Source of the DNA: Dryas octopetala
Taxonomy: Eukaryota; Streptophyta; Magnoliopsida; Rosales; Rosaceae
NCBI GenBank assembly: GCA_963921425.1
Contig: OY992833.1
Coordinates: 18,827,738 to 18,891,737 of the forward strand
Length of the DNA: 64,000 nt
Direction: 5' to 3'
A model generated the notes under the pieces. The model searched no databases. It saw only the letters and a list, made by a program, of their open reading frames with translations, and had not been told where the DNA came from. The position numbers and the translations under genes were made by a program. Shown piece after piece: positions 47,404 to 57,942 of this stretch. Position 1 is the stretch's first letter. The number at the start of each line of letters is the position of its first letter.

Positions 47404-49685
47404 TAGGGTTGCCCATCGGTCGGATCGAATCGGTAAATGGCCTTGCCGATTCGATTACCGAAAATTTCGGTATTCAATTTTGATGCCGATTTCCGAATTG
47501 ATTTTTTCGGTATTCGGTATTTTTCGGATCCTTCGATTTTCGGCATTTTTCGGTATTTTCGGTATTCATCACCAAATACAATCAGTCCTGCAATTCCAAA
47601 AAAACCATTAATCAAAACAAGATTTACCTGCAATTCCAGATCGGCGACTGAGTTGGGTGAGGATTGTGAGGTAGATCGAGAGTTAGAGAGATGAGAGATG
47701 GAACAGTGAGAGTCTGAGAGAGGCAGAGAGAGAGAAAGAGAGAGGGAGCCTCCGACATCTCTGGCTTCGATCCGCCGCCGTGGTTGATCGGATGGAGAAT
47801 CCGAGCACACCATCGTGTCGATAGGAAGAAGACTTGGGTGGTGGGAAGCCTTGACGCCGCCTGGAAGGAAAGTCAACGCCGGCGACAGTGCCGGATTATG
47901 GGTTCGGGTTCGGGGTTTTCGGCTGGGTTCTGGGCAATCAACGCTCATGCGAAGAGAGAGGAGGGAGAGAGGAAGCTTTTGGGACTGGTCTCGTCGCCAT
48001 CGACTGCTGGACGAGAGAGTTCTCGTCGGAGATGGTGATCGGCGCAAGGAAAGGGAAGAGAGAGAAGAAGAAAAAAAAAACTAAGAAAAGAAAAACTAAG
48101 AAAGTGAGGAAGAGAGTCACGGGGGGGGGGGGGACTCTATACAATCAAGAAGATGGAATTGTTTTCAAAGTTGATTAAGAAACCAAAGCATCGAGAACAA
48201 ATTAAATAGATTGATTCATATACCCATATTTATGAACCTTGGAATTGAAACCCATCCGTTGTATATAGGGGTGGGTGGGCGCAAATAAAAAGAAAGGAAA
48301 GAAAAAAATGAAAAAAATGAAAAAAAAAAAATGAAAGGAAAAAAAAAAAATTTGGGGTTTCGATTGAGATTTTGTTTGAGGTTTTTTAGTTGTTTTAATT
48401 TATGTAATACATTTCTATATAAATAAATAATTAAAAATATCCTAAACCCTAATATAAACTATAGTATAAGACTATAATACCATAATATTAAACCCTAATA
48501 TAAGACTATAATACTATATGTTATATGTTATATATGTTACATATATAAATTATAGTATTATAAACTATGTAGTATATACTATCAAATATATAAACTATAG
48601 TCTTATAGTATTATAAACTATATACTATCAAATATATAAATTATAGTCTTATAGTATTATAAACTATATACTATATTATATACTATTAATTATATAAACT
48701 ATAGTCTTATAGTATTATAAACTATATACTATCAAACTATAGTAACTACTAAGTACTAATTAGTTTATAACTTTATAACTTTATATATAACTATATATTA
48801 TATACATAAACAATGTTAGTTATATATAACATTATAGAGTAATTAACAAATAATAATAGACTTAGTGTATAGAGTTTACTATTTAGAAATTAAAATTGTA
48901 TGCCTAATTGGGTTTTAAGTTTTAAGTTTTAAGTTTTAATTATAGTGTATAGGATATTAATAGAGTTTAGTGTATTTAACTTTTAAGTTTTAAGTTTAGG
49001 ATATAAGATAAAGTGTTTAGACTATAGAGAATATATAATATATATATAAGGTAAAGTGTCTAAAACTATAAGTTATAACTAAAAGTCTAAAACTATATAC
49101 TAATTCGTAATTTTATTATATAGGGTATAAGTATAACTAAAATTATATATTAAAACATTAATGTTTTAACTCTATATAGTATTAGTATGCAGTTATATCA
49201 TATACTATATACTATATAGAGTTATAAATTATATGCGATATAAAGTTAGTAAAGTTATAAACTATATATTTATATAAACTATATGGTATTATGAACTATA
49301 TACTATATAAACTATATACTAAGCATATTAATGTAATAATAATACATATAAATATATATAACCATATACTAACCATATTAAATTATTAATGTAATAATAT
49401 TACATATAAATATATATAACTAAATTTCGGTAATTGTTTCGGATTTTTCGGTATACATTTCGGTTTTTTCGGTAATAATCGATTCGGTTACTTTCGGTCA
49501 TAATTTTCGGTAATCGGTCGGTTTACCAACTTTTTTTTGTTTTTACCAAAACCAAACCAACTTTTTCGGTAATTTTTTGGTTTCGGATTTTCGATTTTCG
49601 GCTTGTTAAAATCGATTTACCAAACCAAAAAATTTCGATCGGTAATCGGTCGGTTCGGTAAATACCAAACCAATAGGCAGCCCTA
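47404..49685. mobile_element. Inner hAT-like element, 2.3 kb, with perfect 8-bp target duplication
   Basis: It begins TAGGGTTGCCCATCGGTCGG and ends CCAATAGGCAGCCCTA, inverted repeats of hAT type. ATAAATAT occurs directly on both sides (47396-47403 and 49686-49693). Subterminal TCGGTA repeats are dense at both ends. It contains a GC-rich minus-strand leader-like segment (48060-47640) ending in a splice donor (ATTGCAG/GTAAAT), a G14 run near 48122, and a long AT-rich tandem repeat (48410-49420). No transposase was seen, so it depends on a helper. Confidence 0.9.
48540..48740. repeat. AT-rich tandem repeat inside inner hAT element
   Basis: Units containing ATAAACTATAGTCTTATAGT with ATTATAAACTATATACTAT recur about three to four times, at spacings of roughly 55-70 bases. 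Similar but more diverged TATA-rich units extend to about 49420. It is non-coding. Confidence 0.7.
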
Positions 49686-49907
49686 ATAAATATATATTTG
49701 CACAAGTATAGTATTGGTAATTTAGTATAATACTATTATTAATAGAAATAATATTAATATTAGTATTTAAAAGAATATATACTAGTATAAGTAGTTTAAT
49801 AATATATATTAGTATATATTATATTTATTTAGTATGTATATATACCGATAAATATGAATACTATGTATGATATATACAGGGGCCTTGAATATTATGTATG
49901 ATATATA

Positions 49908-50306
49908 CAGAGCCTTCCAATAAGGGATCCCTCATTTAGTGTTAAATGAGGGATTCCTCTGTGGGGCTCACACGGGTTGTTTTGTGTCGATCAGAACCGT
50001 CCATTTTTTACATCTCAATTAATAAATCATCCCTGTAAAAAATCAGCCAAATCGGAGACCGTTAAGATATCTAATTTAGACCAAACAAATGGACGAACAA
50101 CAAGTTCGTTTATAAACACCTAAACTTTGACCACTTAATCAAATGGGTAAATGGTTTCCAATTTGGCTAATTTTTTGCAGAGATGATCTATCAATGAAGA
50201 TGTAAAAAATAGATGACTCAGATCGACACAAAACGATTTGTGTGGGCCCCACAAGGGGATCTATCATTTAACACTAAATGAATGATCCCTTATTAAAAAG
50301 CCCCTG
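49908..50306. mobile_element. Mutator-type MITE, 399 bp, with 10-bp target duplication
   Basis: The ends CAGAGCCTT and AAAAGCCCCTG are inverted, and extend into long arms that include AATAAGGGATC and CATTTAGTGTTAAATGA. ATGATATATA is repeated directly at 49898-49907 and 50307-50316; 9-10 bp duplications are typical of Mutator-like elements, though the site is low-complexity. The interior holds TTTTGTGTCGATCAGAACCG, also found in the element at 61780-62183. Confidence 0.8.
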
Positions 50307-50672
50307 ATGATATATATATACATTACTTACCTAACAATGAGGTTCTTATTTTCCTAAAAATGATAACTTTTACTTTATTAGAGAATAACTCTATATTTTA
50401 ACCCACACCTTTAACATTATTAATATGATAATATTATATATACATATAATATTAGTTATATTATATGATAACCAAACAATATTAATAATGTGATATAATA
50501 TGATATTAATATTGTTTAGTTATATGATATACTATTTTTGATAACTCGATTAATATTGTTCGAAATTGTTTAGTTATATTATATCATATTATATCACATT
50601 ATTAATATTGTTTGATAACTCTACATTATATATACATATCATAACCGAACAATTACCGAAATATTTAACAAT

Positions 50673-52959
50673 CACTACAACAAAAACAGGATATGACAAC
50701 GTCAATAATACAACGCGCGAAATGATTGTTGTTGAAAGCACTCATTAACAACGTGCAATTAAGTGCCTGTTGTCGTACACTATTATTAATATTAGTTTCA
50801 CAACGTGCATAAAATACGTTATTAAAAACTTATACGACAACACATAGTGCGTGTTGCGAAATTTTTTCACATATGACCACTTATAATAGCTCGTTGTCAT
50901 TTATTTAGGAAACAACAACGTTCGTTTGTTGTTGTGAAGTTCTCTAATAATGACTACGTGCATAAATTGTTGTTATATCCTGAAATTATTGGTGCCCAAC
51001 CCATCACTGAAAAGAAATATTTGGCGCCTACATTTCAGCTCCAAGTCAGAAATCCCACTCTCACCTCATTTTCTGTCTCCTCTCTCTCTTCGGTTTCTCT
51101 CTCCCTCGCGCTACACAATGCAGCCGCCGCCATCACCGGCGCGTGAGGGCGCGTCCGGCGACGGCTGCCAGAGGTCAAAGGCCCACCAGCCTCGTCGTCC
51201 CTCCTTCTTGCCCTGCCTGGTCTCCGTTCAACTTAGAATATCCCAAAAACCCGAACCCAGTTCAAGGCCGATCGGGCCTCCGGCGACGACTCGTCTTTTC
51301 CGGCGGATTTGAAGGCGGCGACCACTTGGGTTTTCTTCACCAGGCCCCGGCGATTTCAGCCATGGCCTCCCCTAGCTCCGACGACCCCTCATGGCGGCAA
51401 ATCGAGAAATTTCAGGCCGGCGGCTTCTCCGGCCAGTTCGAGCTTTTCCGGCGAGATTTGACCCTTGATCCAGTTATGAGAAATGATCCTCTAGGTATGG
51501 GCTTTCTTTCCCCCTTGTTCTTGCGTGTCAATTTTGAGAATCTGGATATTTGAAATTTTAGGGCTTGTACCCATTTCGGGTTTACCTTGAATTGAGCATA
51601 TTTGAATGATTTTTCTGAGTTGTATTTCGTCCAATTGAAGTGCCTAGGTTGATTGGGGTTGATTTTTAGTTGAAAAACAAATTTTTTTTAGGATATATCG
51701 CCGCTGCCACCACTGCCTCCGCCACTTGCGGCGGCGGGTCAGCGGTCGTTTGTCTCAATTTGCCCAAATTAAACTTCTAGGAGACCCTTGGAGGTTGTTT
51801 GGTGAGTTCTGTGAAATTTCCGCGGTGCTTATGTATTTCTATTTTGGACTATGTAATTGCTTAATTAAATTAAAATTGGACTTTGCCAATTGCTTGATCC
51901 TCACAAGAGATATAAGAGATCCATAAATGATTTGTCCAATGAAGTCCCAAGCTATTTTTAGATTGCTTTTGCAGTATGAGAGCCCTTCTATTGAAATGTG
52001 ACTTCAAAATTAAAGGGAGAACTTGGGAATCACTTGCAAGGCCTTCAACAATTAAAAGGCTAATTTTGCTTGATTGAACAAAAAAATGTGCATCTTTAAA
52101 AATTTGTTGACATTTCACTAAGGCTAACTTGTTGTACATTTTTTTTTATTGAAATGGCAGGTTCATGAAAAGGAATTGCTCAAGAACTTGTGAAAAGAAG
52201 TCTTATTTGGTGATGACAAAGAGTACCTAAGCTTTATTGGAAGAGAATTATCTTTTTGTAGGTGGACTTTTGCTATTTTTAGGTATTGTAAGGTGGAATT
52301 TTGCTGTTTAGAAATGTCAAAGAGTTTGACACAGTAGGAGCATGTGTTGGATTTTAGGTGTTAGATTTTCAAGTAGACATTGAGAGTATATTTTGTGCTG
52401 GTATGTTGATTAACATGGTTGACTTGTGCTAAATAGTTGGTTTTTGTTTTTGACAGTTACTTGGTTGGTTGTATAAATGATATTAGTTCTATTTGGTCTA
52501 TTTAATGAATGATATTGGTGGCTGGAAGATATGTTAATGATATTTAATTAGAAAATATTGCACCTTGGATGTGTTCATGAACTAGGTTTACAAATTTAAA
52601 TTTGTTTTATTGAAAAAATGTAAATTTTTATTTAATAACATTCATATTTATGTGATGCAAAGAACAATGACAACAATAAAAGCATGTTGTCAAATGCAAT
52701 AAGAATAACAACATGCACAAGATGTTGTGGAAAATACAACAACAATGTTTAAAAAACGCAGTTATAAGATACAACGTTTTTTACACGTTGTAGAAAAGTA
52801 TTTAGCAACGTTCATTAACATTTTAGACAACTTCAAAAGCGCGTTGTTGAATGAGCAAAACTTTTAACAACTTCAAGATACGCAACGTGCATGCGAACGT
52901 TGTTAAACTGCTTTGACAACATTTCTCGCGCGTTGTCATATCCTGTTTTTCTTGTAGTG
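50673..52959. mobile_element. CACTA (En/Spm-like) element, 2.3 kb, non-autonomous
   Basis: It starts CACTACAACAAAAACAGGAT and ends with the inverse, ATCCTGTTTTTCTTGTAGTG. AAT flanks both ends (50670-50672, 52960-52962), the 3-bp duplication of CACTA elements. Subterminal repeats of AACGTGC/GCGCGTTGT type are clustered at 50690-50940 and 52650-52940. Inside at 51000-51500 is a GC-rich, leader-like stretch with short open frames (ATG at 51119 and 51361, the latter reading MASPSSDDPSWRQIEKFQ) and a possible donor after 51493. No transposase domains were seen. Confidence 0.92.
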
Positions 52960-53616
52960 AATATTTGTGTTATCATATTTTACAATTACCGAAATATTTA
53001 ATAATATTAATATGATAACTCTATAATATGATATCAAACATAGTAAACAAAATTTGAACAATATTAATGCAGTTATATGATATAATATAAGTAAACAATA
53101 TTAATAGAGTTATCAAACAATATTAATAATTTGATATAATATGATATGATAACCAAACAATTTCCAAGTTAAGTAATATCATATAATATTGTTTGGTTAT
53201 CATATAATATAATATGATATGATATGATAGCCAAATTTCGAAGATAAGTAATATCATATAATATGATAACCAAAACAAAATTAATAATGTTAGTTTAGAA
53301 TATTAGTAGTTTAGTATTTATGTTAATAACATAATAGTATTATATAAACATATATTTATATATATAACTAAATTTAGGTAATTGTTGCGGTTTTCTTCGG
53401 TAAATATTTCAATTTTTTCAGTAATAATCAATTCAGTTTCAATTTTCGGTAATCAATACCAACTTTTTCAGTTTTTACTAAAATCAAACCAATTTTTTTC
53501 GGATTTAGATTTTTTGATTTTCAAATTGTGAAAATCGGTTTACCATACTAAAATTTTTTGCTTAGTAGTCAGTCAGTTCAGTAAAAACCAAACCAAAGGG
53601 CATCTCTAATTGTAGG

Positions 53617-54320
53617 TATTTAGTGGTAACAACTTGGGCCTATCAATTATGAGGTTGAGTTTGAGATAAAAAATTTCACCCTAGTTTGGCCAAAGTTGCT
53701 TTGTTTTCCAAGCCCACCTAATTGCTTGGGTTTACAAACTTGAAACCATGCAATCACGAGAAAACCCTTAATTTGATTGTAACTTTTCATTAATTATTTT
53801 CTATTATATTAAAAAAATCGAACTCTAAATCTATCATAATCTTAATCCATTATTCACTATTACCTTCACTACTTGAGCAGTTGAGCTAACGTCAATTAAC
53901 TCAACCCAAACTTTACAAATTTGAATATAAACTCAATTCAATTTGTAGAAAAATTGTTGTGTATGACCGTAACATTACGTGGCATAATGACGTGATATTA
54001 CCAATCCATTCAAATTATAACATGTATATAATAATTAATTTTTAAAACCCTAAAATCTAGAAAAAAAACCCTAAAATCTAAGAAAAAACCTTTAAAATTG
54101 TCCATGTGTTAATTTGAGTAAATTAGTAATATCACATCATTATGCGACATAGTGTTACGATCACATACAATAATTTTTTCAATTAGTCATATGCGCCTTT
54201 TCTTTATTAAATTTTAGCGTCTCATTGTCCTCTCTCCATTTATTTGGGAAAAGAAAACAGCACCAATTAAGTTTGGGCTTACTAGGCTGAAGCATAAGCT
54301 GCTGGGTTCACAAATGGGTT
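53617..54320. other. Spacer between transposon stack and SURF6 gene
   Basis: AT-rich spacer without a recognised gene. Two similar phrases around 53955-54000 and 54120-54170 (AAATTGTTGTGTATGACCGTAACATTACG and the inverse-like TAGTGTTACGATCACATACA) form a loose inverted repeat, perhaps another small element. Confidence 0.4.
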
Positions 54321-54338
54321 TATAAGCTCTCGGGTTCA

Positions 54339-54447
54339 GGCCCAATGTGCGTTTGTTTTTTCAATTACTCATAACCGAAACGGCGCCCTTTCTTTGGGCG
54401 AAACGACATCGTAGAAGGTTTTGAGAGCTCTTTACCCTCTAGGGTTT
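54339..54447 (+). promoter_or_regulatory. Site II (GGCCCA) plus telo-box (TAGGGTTT) promoter of SURF6 gene
   Basis: GGCCCAA at 54339-54345 is a TCP-binding site II element and TAGGGTTT at 54440-54447 is the complement of the telo-box AAACCCTA. This pair is the known signature of plant ribosomal-protein and ribosome-biogenesis promoters, which agrees with the gene downstream. Confidence 0.75.
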
Positions 54448-54593
54448 CACTTCCCTCCTTCCTTTCATTCATTCATGCAATCTCACTCCCTCTCTCGACC
54501 TCACTGAATCTTCAACCCACAATCCCATTCGAAACCCACCAACCCGTTTGAAGCTCCTTCACCGTCTGTGACTTGTCTGCGTCTTCTTGCTCA

Positions 54594-55403
54594 GTAAGTA
54601 GTTTATTTTTATAATTTTTCGGTTTCTTGATTAATTGATTTTTTTTTTGTTCGGATATTATTCCTTTTTATCTGTAAAAATGTTGTTAATTATTATTGCC
54701 TGGGTTCGTGAATAATTGAAATTTTCTTGTCTGTAAATGCTATTACTTATCTTCGAATTTTGAATTGTTTGGTTATATTACATTGAATTTCTGTGTCTAT
54801 AAGTTTTCTTATGTTGAACTTTCAGAAGTTCCAGCTCTAATTGAAGCCTCAGAATGCTAATATTAACACCCTTATATTGGAATTTTTATGTCTCCAGATT
54901 TTCCATTTCTTTTAATTTTTTTCAAATAAAGCTGCTCTCTGTTTGTCTGCATAGCGCTCATTCAGTGGTTTTATTTTATTTTATTTTTTCTGTTCGATGC
55001 CTATAAGCAGATGCTTAATTATGTTTTAGTGATGGGTAGTTGCTTTCTGTGTTGGTTGTTAATTTCTTTGTGGATAATTATATCTACTTAGATGCTTAAT
55101 TATGGTTTAGTGATTGAAATTTCCTTGTGGCTGCCTCTTTGTTGACACTAATTAGAAATATGACTTTTATTTAGTCTTTTGTGGAATTAGTAGATTTATA
55201 TAATGCAAGAGTTTTTTCTTTCTTTATTGCTAGGCTATATGTGTTTTCTCTGCATTGAAGCTTCTCTCAACTTAGTTAATCTTGGTAAATGAGAGGTTCT
55301 TAATTGGTGATTGGGCTGTATAAACTAGTCATGGTTTAGGCTTTTTTCATTTTGATTTGTTTCACAATTTCATCTGCATGAAATAAAGGAAAAGAGATAT
55401 ATT

Positions 55404-55436
<33 letters not shown>

Positions 55437-55531
55437 GAGAGTTATGGAATTCTTTGTACTGATTTGATTTCTTCAGCTAAACATCCCTGCAACATTTTTT
55501 ATGCCATCTGACTGATTTAATCACTTTGCAG
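54594..55531 (+). other. Intron in the 5' UTR of the SURF6 gene
   Basis: A leader exon ends at a CTCA/GTAAGTAG donor (54594) and the acceptor TTTGCAG ends at 55531, directly before the ATG. A TG/GA microsatellite lies at 55405-55442. Leader introns of this kind are common in plant housekeeping genes and often raise expression. Confidence 0.7.
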
Positions 55532-56596
55532 ATGAAGAAAAAAACAGAAAAGCACGCCTCTGGTTCCAATCCAATTCTTGATTTGAAGTCTATTATCCAT
55601 CAGCATTCTCAATTCTTCGACAAGTTAGTTGAGCTCATCCCTGCTAGGTTCTATCTACCTGTTGATGATGAGGAGAAGCCATGGTTTCAGGGCCTCAGCA
55701 AGTCTGCAAAAGCTTCAGCAAAGAAGGAAACAAAGGAAAACATTAAGAAGGCTCGAAGAAATCGATTGGATCCAGAGAAGTCTTCCACGACAACCCTTGA
55801 TTTGCTAAAGCAAAGTTTGGAAAAGGAGAAGTCAAACGATGAGAGTGACAGTGAGGAGGAAGTGGAGATTAAACCTGTGGTGCCTGGTCTGGATGGTGAT
55901 GACCGGTCAGTGACATATGAAGAACTCCAGCAACGGCTTCGTCGTAAGATTGAAGAGTTTCGGGCTGGTCGGAATTGTGGAGGTTCAGAGAGAGCAAGGA
56001 AGAGGAATGAGAGAAACGAGAGATATGAGAAGAGAGGAACTGATGAAAAGAAACGGAAGAGAGAAACTGTATCTGATGAAAAGAAACCTACTAATAATGA
56101 TTCAGTGGATAAAGTGGAGAAAGATGCTGCAGAGGCTTCGAAGGAGCTTGCATTCAGTCATGTCAAACTTGGGGACGACGATGAGCTTGGGAAGAATAAG
56201 AAGAGAAGACTGTCAAAGTTGAAGGAGCTTGAGAGGGCCAAAAAGTTGGAAGAAGCGAAGAAAGATCCAGAGAAAGGCGAAATTATCTCAAAGAAGCATT
56301 CATGGAAGGCAGCAACGAGTAGAGCTGCTGGGATGAAGGTTCATGATGATCCTAAGTTGTTGAAACAAAGCATACACAAGGAGAAGAAGAGGCATGAGAA
56401 GAATGCTGAGAAGTGGAAGGGAAGAGTTGAGACCACACACAAGATGAAAGCAGAGAAACAGAAGAAGAGATCAGAAAATATATCACAGAAAATGAATGAG
56501 AAGAAAATGAGGAAAATTGCAAAGAGAGAGAAAAAACTCATGCGGCCAGGATTTGAAGGGCGCAAGGAAGGTTATCTCAATGAAGGTTCATCATAA
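55532..56596 (+). CDS. SURF6 / RRP14 ribosome-biogenesis protein
   Basis: Nucleolar protein of the Surfeit-6/Rrp14 family, needed for rRNA processing and assembly of ribosomal subunits. One coding exon of 354 residues starts at the ATG immediately after the acceptor (MKKKTEKHASG). The N-terminal part (HSQFFDKLVELIPARFYLP, then KPWFQGLSKSAKASAKKETK) is the Rrp14 N-terminal domain. The middle has SVTYEELQQRLRRKIEEFRA. The C-terminal SURF6 domain includes HSWKAATSRAAGMKVHDDPK and LLKQSIHKEKKRHEKNAEKW, followed by a highly basic tail. Lys, Arg and Glu dominate, giving predicted coiled coils and nucleolar localisation signals. The promoter carries site II and telo-box motifs, in line with co-regulation with ribosomal genes. 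Complete, with no damage seen. Confidence 0.94.
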   Translation: MKKKTEKHASGSNPILDLKSIIHQHSQFFDKLVELIPARFYLPVDDEEKPWFQGLSKSAKASAKKETKENIKKARRNRLDPEKSSTTTLDLLKQSLEKEKSNDESDSEEEVEIKPVVPGLDGDDRSVTYEELQQRLRRKIEEFRAGRNCGGSERARKRNERNERYEKRGTDEKKRKRETVSDEKKPTNNDSVDKVEKDAAEASKELAFSHVKLGDDDELGKNKKRRLSKLKELERAKKLEEAKKDPEKGEIISKKHSWKAATSRAAGMKVHDDPKLLKQSIHKEKKRHEKNAEKWKGRVETTHKMKAEKQKKRSENISQKMNEKKMRKIAKREKKLMRPGFEGRKEGYLNEGSS

Positions 56597-56994
56597 AGTT
56601 CTTATTTTTGAGTGATACGCTTTTAGCATATGGCGTTTTTGTCTGCTTACTTGCACAAGATTGAAGGGTTTTGTTCTTATCGGGCAGCCCCTCCCTTCTC
56701 CTTGGATTTTGATTTTCTTCTTTTTGCCATTTGTACTTTTAACTACTTTTTAGTAGGTTTTTATGATTAAAAAGTGCTGTTGTGGTCTGATGTCCTTTTT
56801 GGCCATAAGAAGTTATCTAATGCTTCTTGTTGTTATTGGAGTGTTATAATGCTGCTAACAGGGCCTTATTGCCTTGGATCTTTATTTGAATTAAATTAAA
56901 ATCTATAATAGTATTCTATTTTCCAGATGAAACAGATTTCATTTCAATAGGGAAAGGAATTGCATCAAAACTTATTTAAACCCTTCAAACAGGA

Positions 56995-57375
56995 AGGACA
57001 ACCATCTAACCAAACTATGGTATCCCACTTCCATTGCCAATTTAGCCCCAGCCATGAAAGCCTTGAGTTCTTTTGGTTTTTATTTTTTGGGGCAAGAAGG
57101 CCATGAGCTCAAGTTCAACTATTTTAGCCGAGAAACTTCCTTGTTAATGCACCATCTGCCAAGTGCTTTGCTGTCTTGCCTGGGTGTTGCCAAGCAAATT
57201 AGATTGCAGTTCCACATATACCAGCAAAAAGAGCTTTTGGAGTTTTGGGTCTGGCTAAAAAACAAAAGAGCTTTTGGAGTTCTGGGGTTTTTGGACTGTT
57301 GCCATGAGTGCTCCTCCTTTGTACAAGTCATCCAGACCTGGTTGAAATGATCAGCCAGCCTGAGCCTAAACCAAC
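56995..57375 (-). pseudogene. Possible decayed RNase H-like fragment (LINE remnant)
   Basis: The minus strand gives broken pieces such as GGALMATVQKP and KAFMAGAKLAMEVGYHSLV, separated by stops. They recall the RNase H-type domain found in plant LINEs and in related stand-alone genes (a GGxxRD-like start, then a helix ending in GYHSLV). Catalytic acids are not visible. The resemblance is weak. Confidence 0.3.
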
Positions 57376-57942
57376 TCATAACTCGTTGTCACTGTTTATA
57401 TAGTGGGATTAATTGCTTGGTCCACCCTACTATATTAATTGCTTGAACCCTATTACCTGCAACTTCAAAACATTCTATGTTCTATTTTGAGTTGAATCAT
57501 AATGAAATTTCTAATAGTTTTTTCATATTTCAAGGTCATTAATACGTGATTTGGCAAATGGCAAGTGTTCTTACATAAGCATGTGTTGTAAGGGGGACCA
57601 CTGCACTGTGACATTTGTAAAATGGTCAACACAAGTTAAGTTAAAAGAGGATGCTTAAATCTTGATTACCATACATTACTTATAAAGAAGCCATAGTCAT
57701 CAAACATATTATACACATAATGTTGAAAATCTAATTCCCACATAGGTGGCACAACATGCACTAGACACCACCTTGATCACTAATACCACAATATACACAA
57801 CCCACATAATCACAAAAAGGAAAACTAAACTTCCCACATTAAATTATGAAATACACAACCCCCCTCCCATAAAAGAAAAAGGAAAGAAAAAAGATAGTTA
57901 ATCCCCATCTAAGTGTGGGAGTTGTAACATCATGATCACATC

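Larger units (their letters stand above)
47154..53608. mobile_element. Outer hAT-like element hosting three nested transposons
   Basis: The left end CAAGGCTACCC and right end GGGCATCTCTA (inverted TAGAGATGCCC) are diverged hAT-type repeats. They are flanked by GTTGTAGG (47146-47153) and ATTGTAGG (53609-53616), an 8-bp target duplication with one change. Both subterminal regions have TTCGGTA/TTTCGG-type repeats. Inside are a second hAT-like element (47404-49685), a Mutator-type MITE (49908-50306) and a CACTA element (50673-52959). Removing these leaves about 1.5 kb of AT-rich non-coding DNA, so this was itself a non-autonomous element. Confidence 0.82.

Noticed and set aside
47403..48178. Frames up to 214 residues on both strands
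   Set aside because: They lie in the GC-rich leader-like part of the inner hAT element; no domain, and GA/CT runs explain the openness.
50934..51553. Candidate genes of 70-136 residues in three frames
   Set aside because: They overlap each other within the CACTA element; treated as element cargo and not as host genes.
55526..55531. Two extra residues at the start of SURF6
   Set aside because: These bases are the intron end (TTGCAG); the ATG directly after the acceptor is the start.
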